From: Pseudomonas turukhanskensis
GTDB taxonomy: Bacteria; Pseudomonadota; Gammaproteobacteria; Pseudomonadales; Pseudomonadaceae
Assembly: GCF_027922365.1 (NCBI RefSeq)
Contig: NZ_BSFN01000009.1
Location: 124,001 to 188,000, forward strand
DNA: 64,000 nt
Reading direction: 5' to 3'
The position numbers and the translations under genes were made by a program. Below, piece after piece: positions 18,096 through 25,634 of this stretch. Within the stretch, counting starts at the first letter, position 1. Every line of letters begins with the position of its first letter. The notes beneath the pieces are model-generated. The model searched no databases and was not told the origin of the DNA. It worked only from the letters and a program-made list of their open reading frames with translations.

Positions 18096-18533
18096 ATGAA
18101 ACTTCGTGGACTATGGATTGGCTGTATATGCATCGCCTTAGGCCTTGGCTCGGCGCTCGCCAACGCCGACCCAGGCAACGGCAAGGGCCACAGCAACGGT
18201 AAAGGCAACGACCACAACGGCCAGGGTAAAAAAGGCGGTGGCAACGATGACTGGAACGGTGGCCCCAGCATTGACCGAGGCAGTGTACTTGGCGTGCTGG
18301 GTAGCCACCGTGATTACTGGGCGCCGACCTCGTCGCTGCCGCCGGGCATTCAGAAAAACCTGGCCCGGGGCAAACCGCTGCCGCCCGGTATTGCCAAGAA
18401 ACTCGATAGCCGTCTGCTTGGCCAACTACCGCGCTACAGCGGCTATGAGTGGCAGCAGGCCGGTACCGATCTGGTTCTGGTGGCCATCGCCACCGGCATC
18501 ATTTACGAGGTGCTGAACGGTGCATTTGATTGA
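18096..18533 (+). CDS. CigR/RcnB-like secreted protein
   Basis: 145-residue protein with a signal peptide (1-24, ending ALANA). A Gly/Asn/Lys-rich low-complexity segment follows (about 26-55, repeats of GNGKG and GHSNGKG). The C-terminal domain has LPPGIQKNLARGKPLPPGIAKKLD, then GYEWQQAGTDLVLVAIATGIIYEVL. That tail matches the anti-virulence regulator CigR / RcnB-like family as I know it. Periplasmic or membrane-anchored. Role in Pseudomonas unclear. GAGGG precedes ATG 18096. Confidence 0.78.
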   Translation: MKLRGLWIGCICIALGLGSALANADPGNGKGHSNGKGNDHNGQGKKGGGNDDWNGGPSIDRGSVLGVLGSHRDYWAPTSSLPPGIQKNLARGKPLPPGIAKKLDSRLLGQLPRYSGYEWQQAGTDLVLVAIATGIIYEVLNGAFD

Positions 18534-18545
18534 CAGCGTATGCTT

Positions 18546-21116
18546 CTAGCTTTCGGTTTCAGCCGCTTGCAGCAGGGCGTCAAAGGCCTGGACATCCAGT
18601 GGCCTGCTCAGAAAAAAGCCCTGCCCTTCATCGCATCCCACGGCATTGAGCATGCGCAGGTGCTCAGCGGTTTCGATGCCCTCGGCCGTCACGGTGAGGG
18701 ACAGGGCATGGCCCAGGCCGACAATAGCCAGAATGATCGCCCTGTCGTCCGCACTCTCGCCCAGGCGGTTTAGGAAACTGCGGTCTATTTTCAGGCCGTC
18801 GAAAGGAAAGGTGCGCAGGTAACTGAGCGATGAATAACCCGTTCCAAAATCGTCCATCGCCAGGCGCACGCCAAGTTTCTTGAGCGTGTGCATCAGCGCC
18901 AACGCACCGCCGGCATCGTCAAGCATCACGCTCTCGGTAATTTCCAACTCCACCCGAGCCGGGTTCAGCCCGGAATCGGCAAGTGCCTGCTCGATGCGCT
19001 CGACCAGCCCGCCGCTCTTGAACTCGATCGGCGAAAGGTTGATGGAGAGAAACAGCGGTTGCGGCCATTGCGCTGCGTATTGGCAGGCCGTACTCATCAC
19101 CCAGTTGCTCAGCGCGATGATCAGCCCGGTCTGTTCGGCAATCGGAATAAAGGTATCGGGGGGTATCAGGCCGCGTTCCGGGTGCTGCCAGCGCACTAGG
19201 GCTTCTGCGCCGACGATCTGACCGTCGGCTATGCGGTAGCGCGGTTGAAAATGCAGCCGTAATTCACCGTGTTTGATGGCAAAACGCAGATCGGCCTCCA
19301 GCCGCCGGCGCTCGACGATCTTGGCGTTCATGTCACCCGAATAGAACCGCCATGTGCTACGCCCACCCGCCTTGGCTTCATACAGCGCAATATCGGCATA
19401 ACGCAACAATTCACTGGCTTCGAGGGCATCGTTGGGCGCCATCGTTATGCCAATACTGGCGCTGATAAAGGTTTGATGCCCGTCGATTTCGATGGGCTGC
19501 TCGATAGACGCCAGCACCCGTTGGCACAACGCTTCCACGTTGTCCTGGTTGCTCAGGTCGCAGAGAATCAACACAAATTCATCGCCACCCACACGGGCCA
19601 CCAGGTCTTCGTGGCGAACACACTCGCACAGGCGCCGGGACACCTCATTGAGCACCTGATCACCCGCAGCGTGGCCGAGCAAATCGTTCACCGGCTTGAA
19701 ACGGTCCAGATCCAGGCTGAGCAATACCAGCGGGTTTTCCTGCGTGGATAGCACCTTGAGTTTGCCGTCGAGAAATGCCTGCAAGCACGTGCGGTTCGGC
19801 AGGCCGGTAAGGGCATCGTGCTGTGACAGAAACTCGATCTGCCGGCGCGCCTCCACTTCGCCGGTGACGTCCGTTGCGGTGCCACGAAACCCTGGCGGCC
19901 CCATGGTCCTGGCCGATACACGGGTAATGCGCTCCTGCCCACGGGTATCGACATAACGGCAATGCACGCTGTTGTCGGCGCGCCGGTTGGCTGTGCTCAA
20001 CCACTGCGACACGGTCCCCGTCTCGGTGCACAACAGGCTATCGATGCTGCGGCCCAGCCAAGCCTCCCGCGCTTGCCCGGTCACCTCCTCAAAGCGCTCG
20101 GAGAGGTAGGTAAAGCGCCAGCAGGTGTCTACTTCCCAGATCCAGTCGGAGCTGATTTCGACGATATCGCGAAAGCGCGCTTCGCTTGTGGCCAGTGCGC
20201 CCTGGCTTCTCTGCAGCGAGTGGTAGCTGGCATCCAGCGCCTTGGCACCCGCCGTGGTGCGGCGCAGCAGCACCCAGGCCATCAGGCACACCAGCACGGC
20301 AGTAATGCTCAGCAAAGGCAGGCCGAGGCTAAGCAAGCGTTGGCCTGGCCGCTCCGGGTCCCAGTGCAGGCTCCCGGCAGCGCCATTCTCACCTAAGGGA
20401 TAACTGGCCCGGGCGTGAACATCGTCGCCCGTCGCGATACGCAGGCCTTGCACACCGTAATCCTTGCCAATGGCCTCCAGCTTGGTGGCATCGAGAATGT
20501 CGACGAAGATCAGCACCGATGCCTGCCTGTCATCGGCTACCACGGTAGGGTCCGTTCCCGGGGTGATCGGCGCAGCTGCGACCAGCGCCGGGCTGCCGTT
20601 TATATCGATAAATGCGGTGATCGGCGTTTCGGCTTGCGCATTTGCTCGCGCCTGACTGAGAACCTCTGCGTAACGTTGCTTGAGCCAGTCGGAAGCCTGA
20701 ACAGGCTGCAACGCACCGCGAATGACGGCGTAAACCGTGCGGTCGGAATCATCGACGACAAAAACGCCCTGAAAACCAAAATCGGCATACAGGGTGGAGC
20801 CCAGGTTCTGCCGTACGTAGGCCCAATCTGTGTCCACTTCGCTGTGCAGGTGCTTATAGGCATCGCCCCAGAACGCATAGTCCTTAAGGGTTAAGCGCAG
20901 TGTTTTCTCAAACGCCTGCATCGCCTTTTCGGTGTAGAACGCGCTTTCGGTTTCTTCCGTGCGGTCCAGGTCCTGAGCCAGATAAAAAAACAGATAGACC
21001 GCGAAGACGAAGCCTGCGACCAACAAACCGGCAAACTTGAAAAGCGACGCACGCGTCAGCGCCACGCTGGAACGGCTGGGCGCGGCGGCATCGGAAGGCG
21101 GTGTTTTATCAGTCAT
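18546..21116 (-). CDS. CHASE4-PAS-GGDEF-EAL c-di-GMP enzyme
   Basis: 856-residue inner-membrane protein. TM1 is about 26-47, a periplasmic CHASE4 sensor about 55-240, TM2 about 268-290, PAS about 310-430, GGDEF about 440-600 and EAL about 615-850. The cyclase site is intact (GGDEF) with an RHED I-site five residues upstream. The phosphodiesterase motifs are also intact: EALVRW, NLSP, EITES, DDFGTGYSSL, KIDRSF, AEGIET and QGFFLSRP. It should therefore be able to make and degrade c-di-GMP depending on the signal. Its 3' end is convergent with the CigR-like gene. Confidence 0.93.
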   Translation of the reverse strand: MTDKTPPSDAAAPSRSSVALTRASLFKFAGLLVAGFVFAVYLFFYLAQDLDRTEETESAFYTEKAMQAFEKTLRLTLKDYAFWGDAYKHLHSEVDTDWAYVRQNLGSTLYADFGFQGVFVVDDSDRTVYAVIRGALQPVQASDWLKQRYAEVLSQARANAQAETPITAFIDINGSPALVAAAPITPGTDPTVVADDRQASVLIFVDILDATKLEAIGKDYGVQGLRIATGDDVHARASYPLGENGAAGSLHWDPERPGQRLLSLGLPLLSITAVLVCLMAWVLLRRTTAGAKALDASYHSLQRSQGALATSEARFRDIVEISSDWIWEVDTCWRFTYLSERFEEVTGQAREAWLGRSIDSLLCTETGTVSQWLSTANRRADNSVHCRYVDTRGQERITRVSARTMGPPGFRGTATDVTGEVEARRQIEFLSQHDALTGLPNRTCLQAFLDGKLKVLSTQENPLVLLSLDLDRFKPVNDLLGHAAGDQVLNEVSRRLCECVRHEDLVARVGGDEFVLILCDLSNQDNVEALCQRVLASIEQPIEIDGHQTFISASIGITMAPNDALEASELLRYADIALYEAKAGGRSTWRFYSGDMNAKIVERRRLEADLRFAIKHGELRLHFQPRYRIADGQIVGAEALVRWQHPERGLIPPDTFIPIAEQTGLIIALSNWVMSTACQYAAQWPQPLFLSINLSPIEFKSGGLVERIEQALADSGLNPARVELEITESVMLDDAGGALALMHTLKKLGVRLAMDDFGTGYSSLSYLRTFPFDGLKIDRSFLNRLGESADDRAIILAIVGLGHALSLTVTAEGIETAEHLRMLNAVGCDEGQGFFLSRPLDVQAFDALLQAAETES

Positions 21117-21207
21117 AGCGTTTCGCTGTTGAGTACAACCCGGGATATCGCGATTTTAGTTTAAGCGAGGGCCGGGAGAGCGCCAGCGAGTAGCAATGAT
21201 TCAACCG

Positions 21208-22326
21208 TCATGGCACGTGGGGCAATACCCGCTCCGCCACCTGTCCCAGCGTGCGCAGCAGCGCCACCGAGTCCTGCTCGATGCGCCTGTGCACAAACAG
21301 CCGGTCCGCCGTGCGCCCTATCCAGTTGGCAAAGCGGTACTCCAGCGTACGGGTAAAGCGGGTGCCGGTGGCCGTGGCGGTGCAGTCATAGGTCACCACC
21401 ATCGCCAGCCCGTATTTGCCCCGCGCCGAAGCCTGCCAGCGCTGGCCGGGTTGCACAGCCAGCACATCCCAGCTCAATGAGCCGGCACGGCCGCCCTCGT
21501 ATTCAAAATGACTGCCCGCCGGCAGCGAGCCCTTCGGCCCTTTGATGGCCACGTGGTAGGGGTGCCATTCGTGCCAACGGGTGGGGCAGCTGACGTAGGC
21601 GAATACCTGTTCGGGCGAGCGGGCAATATCCACGTGGTGCTGCAGCACGCGGTTGGTGCGAAGGTGTGCCGTGGCGTTTTCAGGTTCCCAATAAAGCGTG
21701 CCGTAAACCCAATCCCACAGCGGAAACACGATATTGAAGTTGTGGCTGTGCATCAGCTCGCGGGCGTGGTGCAGCGCGTGCAACCGACGCATCTGGCGCA
21801 CCCACGGCCAACTCGAAACAGGGTGCTGCTCGGGCAGGTGTTCGCAGGCGTGGAGAATTTCGTAGGCGAGATAGCCCAGCAGCATGGCGCCACTGAACAA
21901 GGCAGCGACGTTGTCATTGAACAGGCTCAGCACCCACCAGACACCCAGGGAAACCAGGGCATATACCACGATCAGCCACGGAGGAAAGAAGATCACCCGC
22001 CAGTCCTGCCGGGTTTCGAACGCCATCTGCCCGTGGGCGAAAAAGCTGTGGTGGTCGCCCGTGTGGCGTTTGTAAAACAGTGCACTGTAGCCGTGCTTAC
22101 GGTGGCCCATGTTCTTGTGAACCATGTACTCGCCCCAGTTCTGAAACAGCACAGCCACCGGGATGGCAAGCCATTCCCAAGGCCGCACGTTATGCGCGTG
22201 GCTCCAGAACAGGCCGATGCACACAGCGCCGAACAGCAGCACAAAACCACCGTGCAGCCAGGCGTTGTAATGGGGGTGAATGTCTGCGCGGTAGCGGGCG
22301 CGGAAGGCAGCGGTATCGAACTTCAT
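21208..22326 (-). CDS. fatty-acid hydroxylase/sterol-desaturase-like protein fused to SRPBCC domain
   Basis: 372-residue two-part protein. The N-terminal part is membrane-embedded, with helices near 25-55 and 120-160. It carries the eight-His di-iron pattern of the sterol desaturase/fatty acid hydroxylase superfamily: HKNMGH, HTGDHH, HALHH and HSHNFN. The C-terminal part (about 230-370) reads as an SRPBCC/polyketide-cyclase-like lipid-binding domain (VDIARSPEQVFAYVSCPTRWHEWHP). ATG 22326 (MKFDTAAFR) was chosen. It is divergent from a LysR gene. Substrate unknown; a membrane-bound lipid is likely. Confidence 0.85.
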   Translation of the reverse strand: MKFDTAAFRARYRADIHPHYNAWLHGGFVLLFGAVCIGLFWSHAHNVRPWEWLAIPVAVLFQNWGEYMVHKNMGHRKHGYSALFYKRHTGDHHSFFAHGQMAFETRQDWRVIFFPPWLIVVYALVSLGVWWVLSLFNDNVAALFSGAMLLGYLAYEILHACEHLPEQHPVSSWPWVRQMRRLHALHHARELMHSHNFNIVFPLWDWVYGTLYWEPENATAHLRTNRVLQHHVDIARSPEQVFAYVSCPTRWHEWHPYHVAIKGPKGSLPAGSHFEYEGGRAGSLSWDVLAVQPGQRWQASARGKYGLAMVVTYDCTATATGTRFTRTLEYRFANWIGRTADRLFVHRRIEQDSVALLRTLGQVAERVLPHVP

Positions 22327-22376
22327 CAGGCAATCCTTCGGTCGAGGAGTTGACCCGAGCTTAGGCACGCCGCAAT

Positions 22377-22393
22377 TATCCATCCAATGGATA
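22377..22393. promoter_or_regulatory. LysR operator in divergent spacer
   Basis: A perfect 11-bp palindrome ATCCAATGGAT (22382-22392) sits inside a wider TATCC-N7-GGATA arrangement, 20 bp before the LysR start and 50 bp before the hydroxylase start. The position suits autoregulation and control of the divergent hydroxylase gene. Confidence 0.5.
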
Positions 22394-22412
22394 TTCAGAA
22401 AGAGCTTTATTC

Positions 22413-23336
22413 ATGATCACGAATTTGCGTCAGCTCGACCTGAACCTGCTGCTGGTATTCGACGCCCTGATGCAAGAGCAGAACCTCTCGCGCGCGGCGC
22501 AGCGCCTGCACCTAGGCCAGTCTACCGTCAGCAATGCCCTGGCCCGTCTGCGCCAGCAACTGGGCGAACCGCTGTTTCAGCGCACCGCCCGCGGCATGGT
22601 GCCAACGCCCCACGCCCACACGTTGTACGGCCCGGTGCGCCAGGCCCTGCACCTGCTGCGGATCGGCTTGGGCCCCCAGGCGGCTATCGACCTGGAAGCC
22701 GAGCTGACCTTTCGGGTGTCGATGAACGACTACGCGCAAGCCGTGTTTCTGCCCGGCCTGCTTGCCCGCATCCATGCCATCGCGCCGCGCGTGGTGCTGG
22801 CGGTGCACCTGGACGATGCCGACACCCTTGCCCGCCGCCTGAAAACCGGCGAGCTGGACCTGGCGATCGACTACCTGCATTTTGATGACGACGACCTGCT
22901 GTACCAGCCGCTGCGCCAACAGGAGCTGGCGGTTATCGCCCGGCGCGATCATCCGCTATGCAGCGGCGCGCTTTCGCTGGCGCTGTATCAGGACTGCAAC
23001 CATGTGTCCGTGCACTCGCGCGCCGGCCGTGGGTCGCCGCTGGAAATCGTCCTGGGTTCGGCCAAGGTGCGGCGCAAGGTGCAACTGTATGTGCCGCACT
23101 ACCTGGCCATCCCCGCCATCGTGGCGCAGTCCGACATGCTCGGCACGGTGCCGCTGCAACTGGCTGAACATTTTGCCGAGCAATACGCCCTGCAAATATT
23201 CCCCATGCCCATGGAAATGCCGGCGGTGCAAGTGAGCCTGATCTGGCACAGGCAACAGGATATGGCCGTGGGGCTGCGCTGGTTGAAAGAACAGATAGTG
23301 GCCGCATTCAGCGGAGCCGAGCCGGCACCCCGCTGA
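22413..23336 (+). CDS. LysR-family transcriptional regulator
   Basis: 307-residue LTTR of the NodD-like branch. The wHTH is at 4-63 (LRQLDLNLLLVFDALMQEQNLSRAAQRLHLGQSTVSNALARLR) and the inducer domain at 90-300. It is divergently transcribed from the hydroxylase/SRPBCC fusion, which it most likely regulates. Start ATG 22413. Confidence 0.9.
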   Translation: MITNLRQLDLNLLLVFDALMQEQNLSRAAQRLHLGQSTVSNALARLRQQLGEPLFQRTARGMVPTPHAHTLYGPVRQALHLLRIGLGPQAAIDLEAELTFRVSMNDYAQAVFLPGLLARIHAIAPRVVLAVHLDDADTLARRLKTGELDLAIDYLHFDDDDLLYQPLRQQELAVIARRDHPLCSGALSLALYQDCNHVSVHSRAGRGSPLEIVLGSAKVRRKVQLYVPHYLAIPAIVAQSDMLGTVPLQLAEHFAEQYALQIFPMPMEMPAVQVSLIWHRQQDMAVGLRWLKEQIVAAFSGAEPAPR

Positions 23337-23350
23337 GTCATGCGGTCAAA

Positions 23351-24157
23351 TCACGGGACTATCGCAAACACCCGCGCCGGAAAACCGCTGCCTTTTTCAA
23401 TCTTGGGAAAGCTCACCACCGCCAGCGCACCGGCCTCGGGAACCTGATCAAGGTTGGTTAACAACTCGATCTGGTAGTGGTCTTTGCCGAGGATGTACGA
23501 CTCCAGCGAGTAGTCATCCTTGCTGGTGGCAATGCCCGGATCGGTGTCGGTGGTTTCATGGCCCGAAGCGGTAATTTTTCGGGTTTCGTACAGGTAGGTC
23601 AGCACCTCTTTGCTCCAACCCGGATAGTGGGCCACGCCCTGTGCGTCGACGTTCTGGATTTTTTCCTGGCTCGGCCAGCGTTTCGACCAGTCACTGCGCA
23701 GCGCCACAAACGAGCCGGCCGGAATGGTGCCGTGGCGTTTTTCCCAGGCTTTCACGTCATCCAGGGTGATGGTGTAGTCGGGGTTCTTTTCCACTTGGGT
23801 GTGGATATCCAGCACCACCAGCGGGAGCAACTGCTCCTTCACCGGAATCTGGTCGACAGTACGCAGGCCGGTATGGAAATGCGCGGGTGGGTCGACGTGG
23901 GTGCCCCACTGGCCTACGTGGGTATAAAGGTCGACCTGGAAGCCATCTTTTTCGATGGTGTAGAGGGTTTTGCGCTGGGCGAGCTCGAAGCCTTTCCAGT
24001 GCGGCACCTGCTCGTTGTAGCTGTGGGTGAGGTCCACCCAGGTGTGGCTTTTAAGGCTGTCGTACACCTTCCATAAGCCGGGTTCGGCGGCACCGGCCGA
24101 CGCGGTGTACAAGGGCAACGCAGCAGCGGCAGCAAGCACAAGAATGCGCAATGACAT
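23351..24157 (-). CDS. secreted cyclase-family (kynurenine-formamidase-like) hydrolase
   Basis: 268-residue protein with a cleavable signal peptide (1-23, ending AGAA). The body has the metal-binding HxGTHxDxPxHF-type signature of the cyclase/kynurenine formamidase family (HVGQWGTHVDPPAHFHTG, about residues 80-97). It probably acts as a periplasmic metal-dependent amidase or lactonase; the natural substrate is unknown. It is divergent from an AhpD-like gene with a 76-bp spacer. An exported form of this family is less common than the cytosolic tryptophan-degradation enzyme, and no kyn genes are nearby. Confidence 0.85.
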   Translation of the reverse strand: MSLRILVLAAAAALPLYTASAGAAEPGLWKVYDSLKSHTWVDLTHSYNEQVPHWKGFELAQRKTLYTIEKDGFQVDLYTHVGQWGTHVDPPAHFHTGLRTVDQIPVKEQLLPLVVLDIHTQVEKNPDYTITLDDVKAWEKRHGTIPAGSFVALRSDWSKRWPSQEKIQNVDAQGVAHYPGWSKEVLTYLYETRKITASGHETTDTDPGIATSKDDYSLESYILGKDHYQIELLTNLDQVPEAGALAVVSFPKIEKGSGFPARVFAIVP

Positions 24158-24233
24158 CTGTTCCTCTCCTTGGTAGCGTAAAAAACGTCAGTGGTTTTCG
24201 ACGAAGCTGCCAAAACATATTAGGAATAAGAAC

Positions 24234-24629
24234 ATGACGTCCAAGCACTTGATCGAATATGAAAATGCCAATTCGCGCGTACGTGCCGTGTACGACGACA
24301 TCAAGCAAACGCGGCAGGTCGCTGACGTAAACAACTTCTGGAAATGCCTGGCCGCGCACCCCGACAACCTCGAACGCACTTGGCAAAGCCTCAAGCACAT
24401 CATGGCGCCGGGGGCTTTAGACGCGCTGACCAAAGAACTGATTTACGTTGCCGTGAGCGTCACCAACAACTGCACCTACTGCATCGCATCCCACACCGCG
24501 AGTGCGCGCAAGGCCGGTATGACCGACGAGATGTTTGGCGAGTTGCAAGCGGTGATCGGCATGGCCAACGAAACCAATCGGCTAGCCACCGGCTACCGCG
24601 TGCCGGTGGACGATGCGTTTTTGCAGTGA
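24234..24629 (+). CDS. AhpD-like / carboxymuconolactone decarboxylase-family protein
   Basis: 131-residue helical protein with the alkylhydroperoxidase-type CxxCxxxH motif (NNCTYCIASHTASARKAG, about residues 80-97). It is preceded by LTKELIYVAVSV, typical of the family. Probable peroxidase or redox function in the cytoplasm. It is divergent from the secreted cyclase-family gene. No partner reductase is adjacent. Confidence 0.88.
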   Translation: MTSKHLIEYENANSRVRAVYDDIKQTRQVADVNNFWKCLAAHPDNLERTWQSLKHIMAPGALDALTKELIYVAVSVTNNCTYCIASHTASARKAGMTDEMFGELQAVIGMANETNRLATGYRVPVDDAFLQ

Positions 24630-24636
24630 CACGCGC

Positions 24637-25029
24637 TCACTCGGCCTGATGGCAGCACACGCACAGCTTGTTGCCATCCGGATCGCGAAAATAGGCGCCG
24701 TAATAATCAGCATGGTAGTGCGGCCGTAAGCCCGGCTCGCCTTCGCACGTACCGCCGTTGGCCAGGGCAAACGCATGGCTGTTGCGCACCGCCTCACGGT
24801 TGGGCGCCAGCAACGCCACCATCTGCCCATTGCCCGGCTGGCTGGCCTGTCCATCAAACGGCGCGCCGACAACAAACAGCGGCCGAGGCGCCGCTGGCGA
24901 CATCCAGCCTGCCCAGGGTTTGCTGGCGTCGCTGAATTTCAACACCAGGCCCAACTCGGCCATCAGCGGCGAATAAAACGCCAGGGCGCGAGAGAAATCA
25001 TTGGTACCTAAAAAGACATGGGAGAGCAT
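24637..25029 (-). CDS. VOC-family protein
   Basis: 130-residue VOC protein: MLSHVFLGTNDFSRALAFYSPLMAELGL at the start, a middle substrate loop, and HYHADYYGAYFRDPDGNKLCVCCH at the end, with the metal-ligand region conserved. ATG 25029 gives a normal N-terminus; the frame extends 19 codons further without family similarity. Convergent with the AhpD-like gene. Specific function unknown. Confidence 0.85.
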   Translation of the reverse strand: MLSHVFLGTNDFSRALAFYSPLMAELGLVLKFSDASKPWAGWMSPAAPRPLFVVGAPFDGQASQPGNGQMVALLAPNREAVRNSHAFALANGGTCEGEPGLRPHYHADYYGAYFRDPDGNKLCVCCHQAE

Positions 25030-25051
25030 GGCGAGCTTCCAGGGTGGCGGG

Positions 25052-25453
25052 TTAACGAGACTGCGGCCAATGGTCCTCGATTGCATACCACGAGGCCTTG
25101 GAGCTCACTTCAACGTGCTGCTGTTTTTCGAGCGTAAAAGGCGAGTCCAACGTACCCAGTGCGATGGAAACCCAGTCACTGAATTCACCCGAGGTTTTCG
25201 ACCAGAACAACGATGAACCGCATTGGCTACAGAACTGGCGAACCACCCCCTGCGAAGACGCATACGAGGCAAGGCAGATGGCGCCTTGGCTAATCAGCAA
25301 ATCTGTACGCAACACGCTGCCGTAACTGGCAAATGCAGCGCCATGTGCCTTGCGGCACTGGCTGCAATGGCAGTGCGAGACCGCTTTGGGGCGGACCAGC
25401 AGTTGGTAACGGATGGCGCTGCACAGGCAGCTACCGAGGAAGCGGTCGGGCAT
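25052..25453 (-). CDS. GFA-family (CENP-V/GFA domain) protein
   Basis: 133-residue zinc protein of the glutathione-dependent formaldehyde-activating (GFA) domain family. Zinc-binding cysteines appear in SCLCSAIRY, HCHCSQCRKAHGAAF and QFCSQCGSSLFW. ATG 25453 (MPDRFLGSCLC) was chosen. Many such proteins do not act on formaldehyde, so the name is structural. It is followed on the same strand by the VOC gene after 22 bp; the two may be co-transcribed. Confidence 0.87.
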   Translation of the reverse strand: MPDRFLGSCLCSAIRYQLLVRPKAVSHCHCSQCRKAHGAAFASYGSVLRTDLLISQGAICLASYASSQGVVRQFCSQCGSSLFWSKTSGEFSDWVSIALGTLDSPFTLEKQQHVEVSSKASWYAIEDHWPQSR

Positions 25454-25597
25454 TGGGAAAGGCCGCGGAGAAGGAATGACGCAGGGTAACTGGCCTGCTG
25501 CCCTACCGTCGATGTGTGTCGCTGTCGTCACTCAATCTTGGCGCCACGCCAACCGGCCGTACCTGTTCGTGGCGCGCACTGTTCTCTACCCACTGAC

Positions 25598-25632
25598 CGA
25601 TAAAAGCCCCGCCCACGGCGGGGCTTTTATCG
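25598..25632. terminator. strong bidirectional terminator after autotransporter
   Basis: 16-bp perfect stem with a 3-nt loop (CGATAAAAGCCCCGCC, CAC, GGCGGGGCTTTTATCG), with A and T runs on both sides. It begins 2 bp past the autotransporter stop. A clear intrinsic terminator usable in either direction. Confidence 0.92.
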
Positions 25633-25634
25633 TC

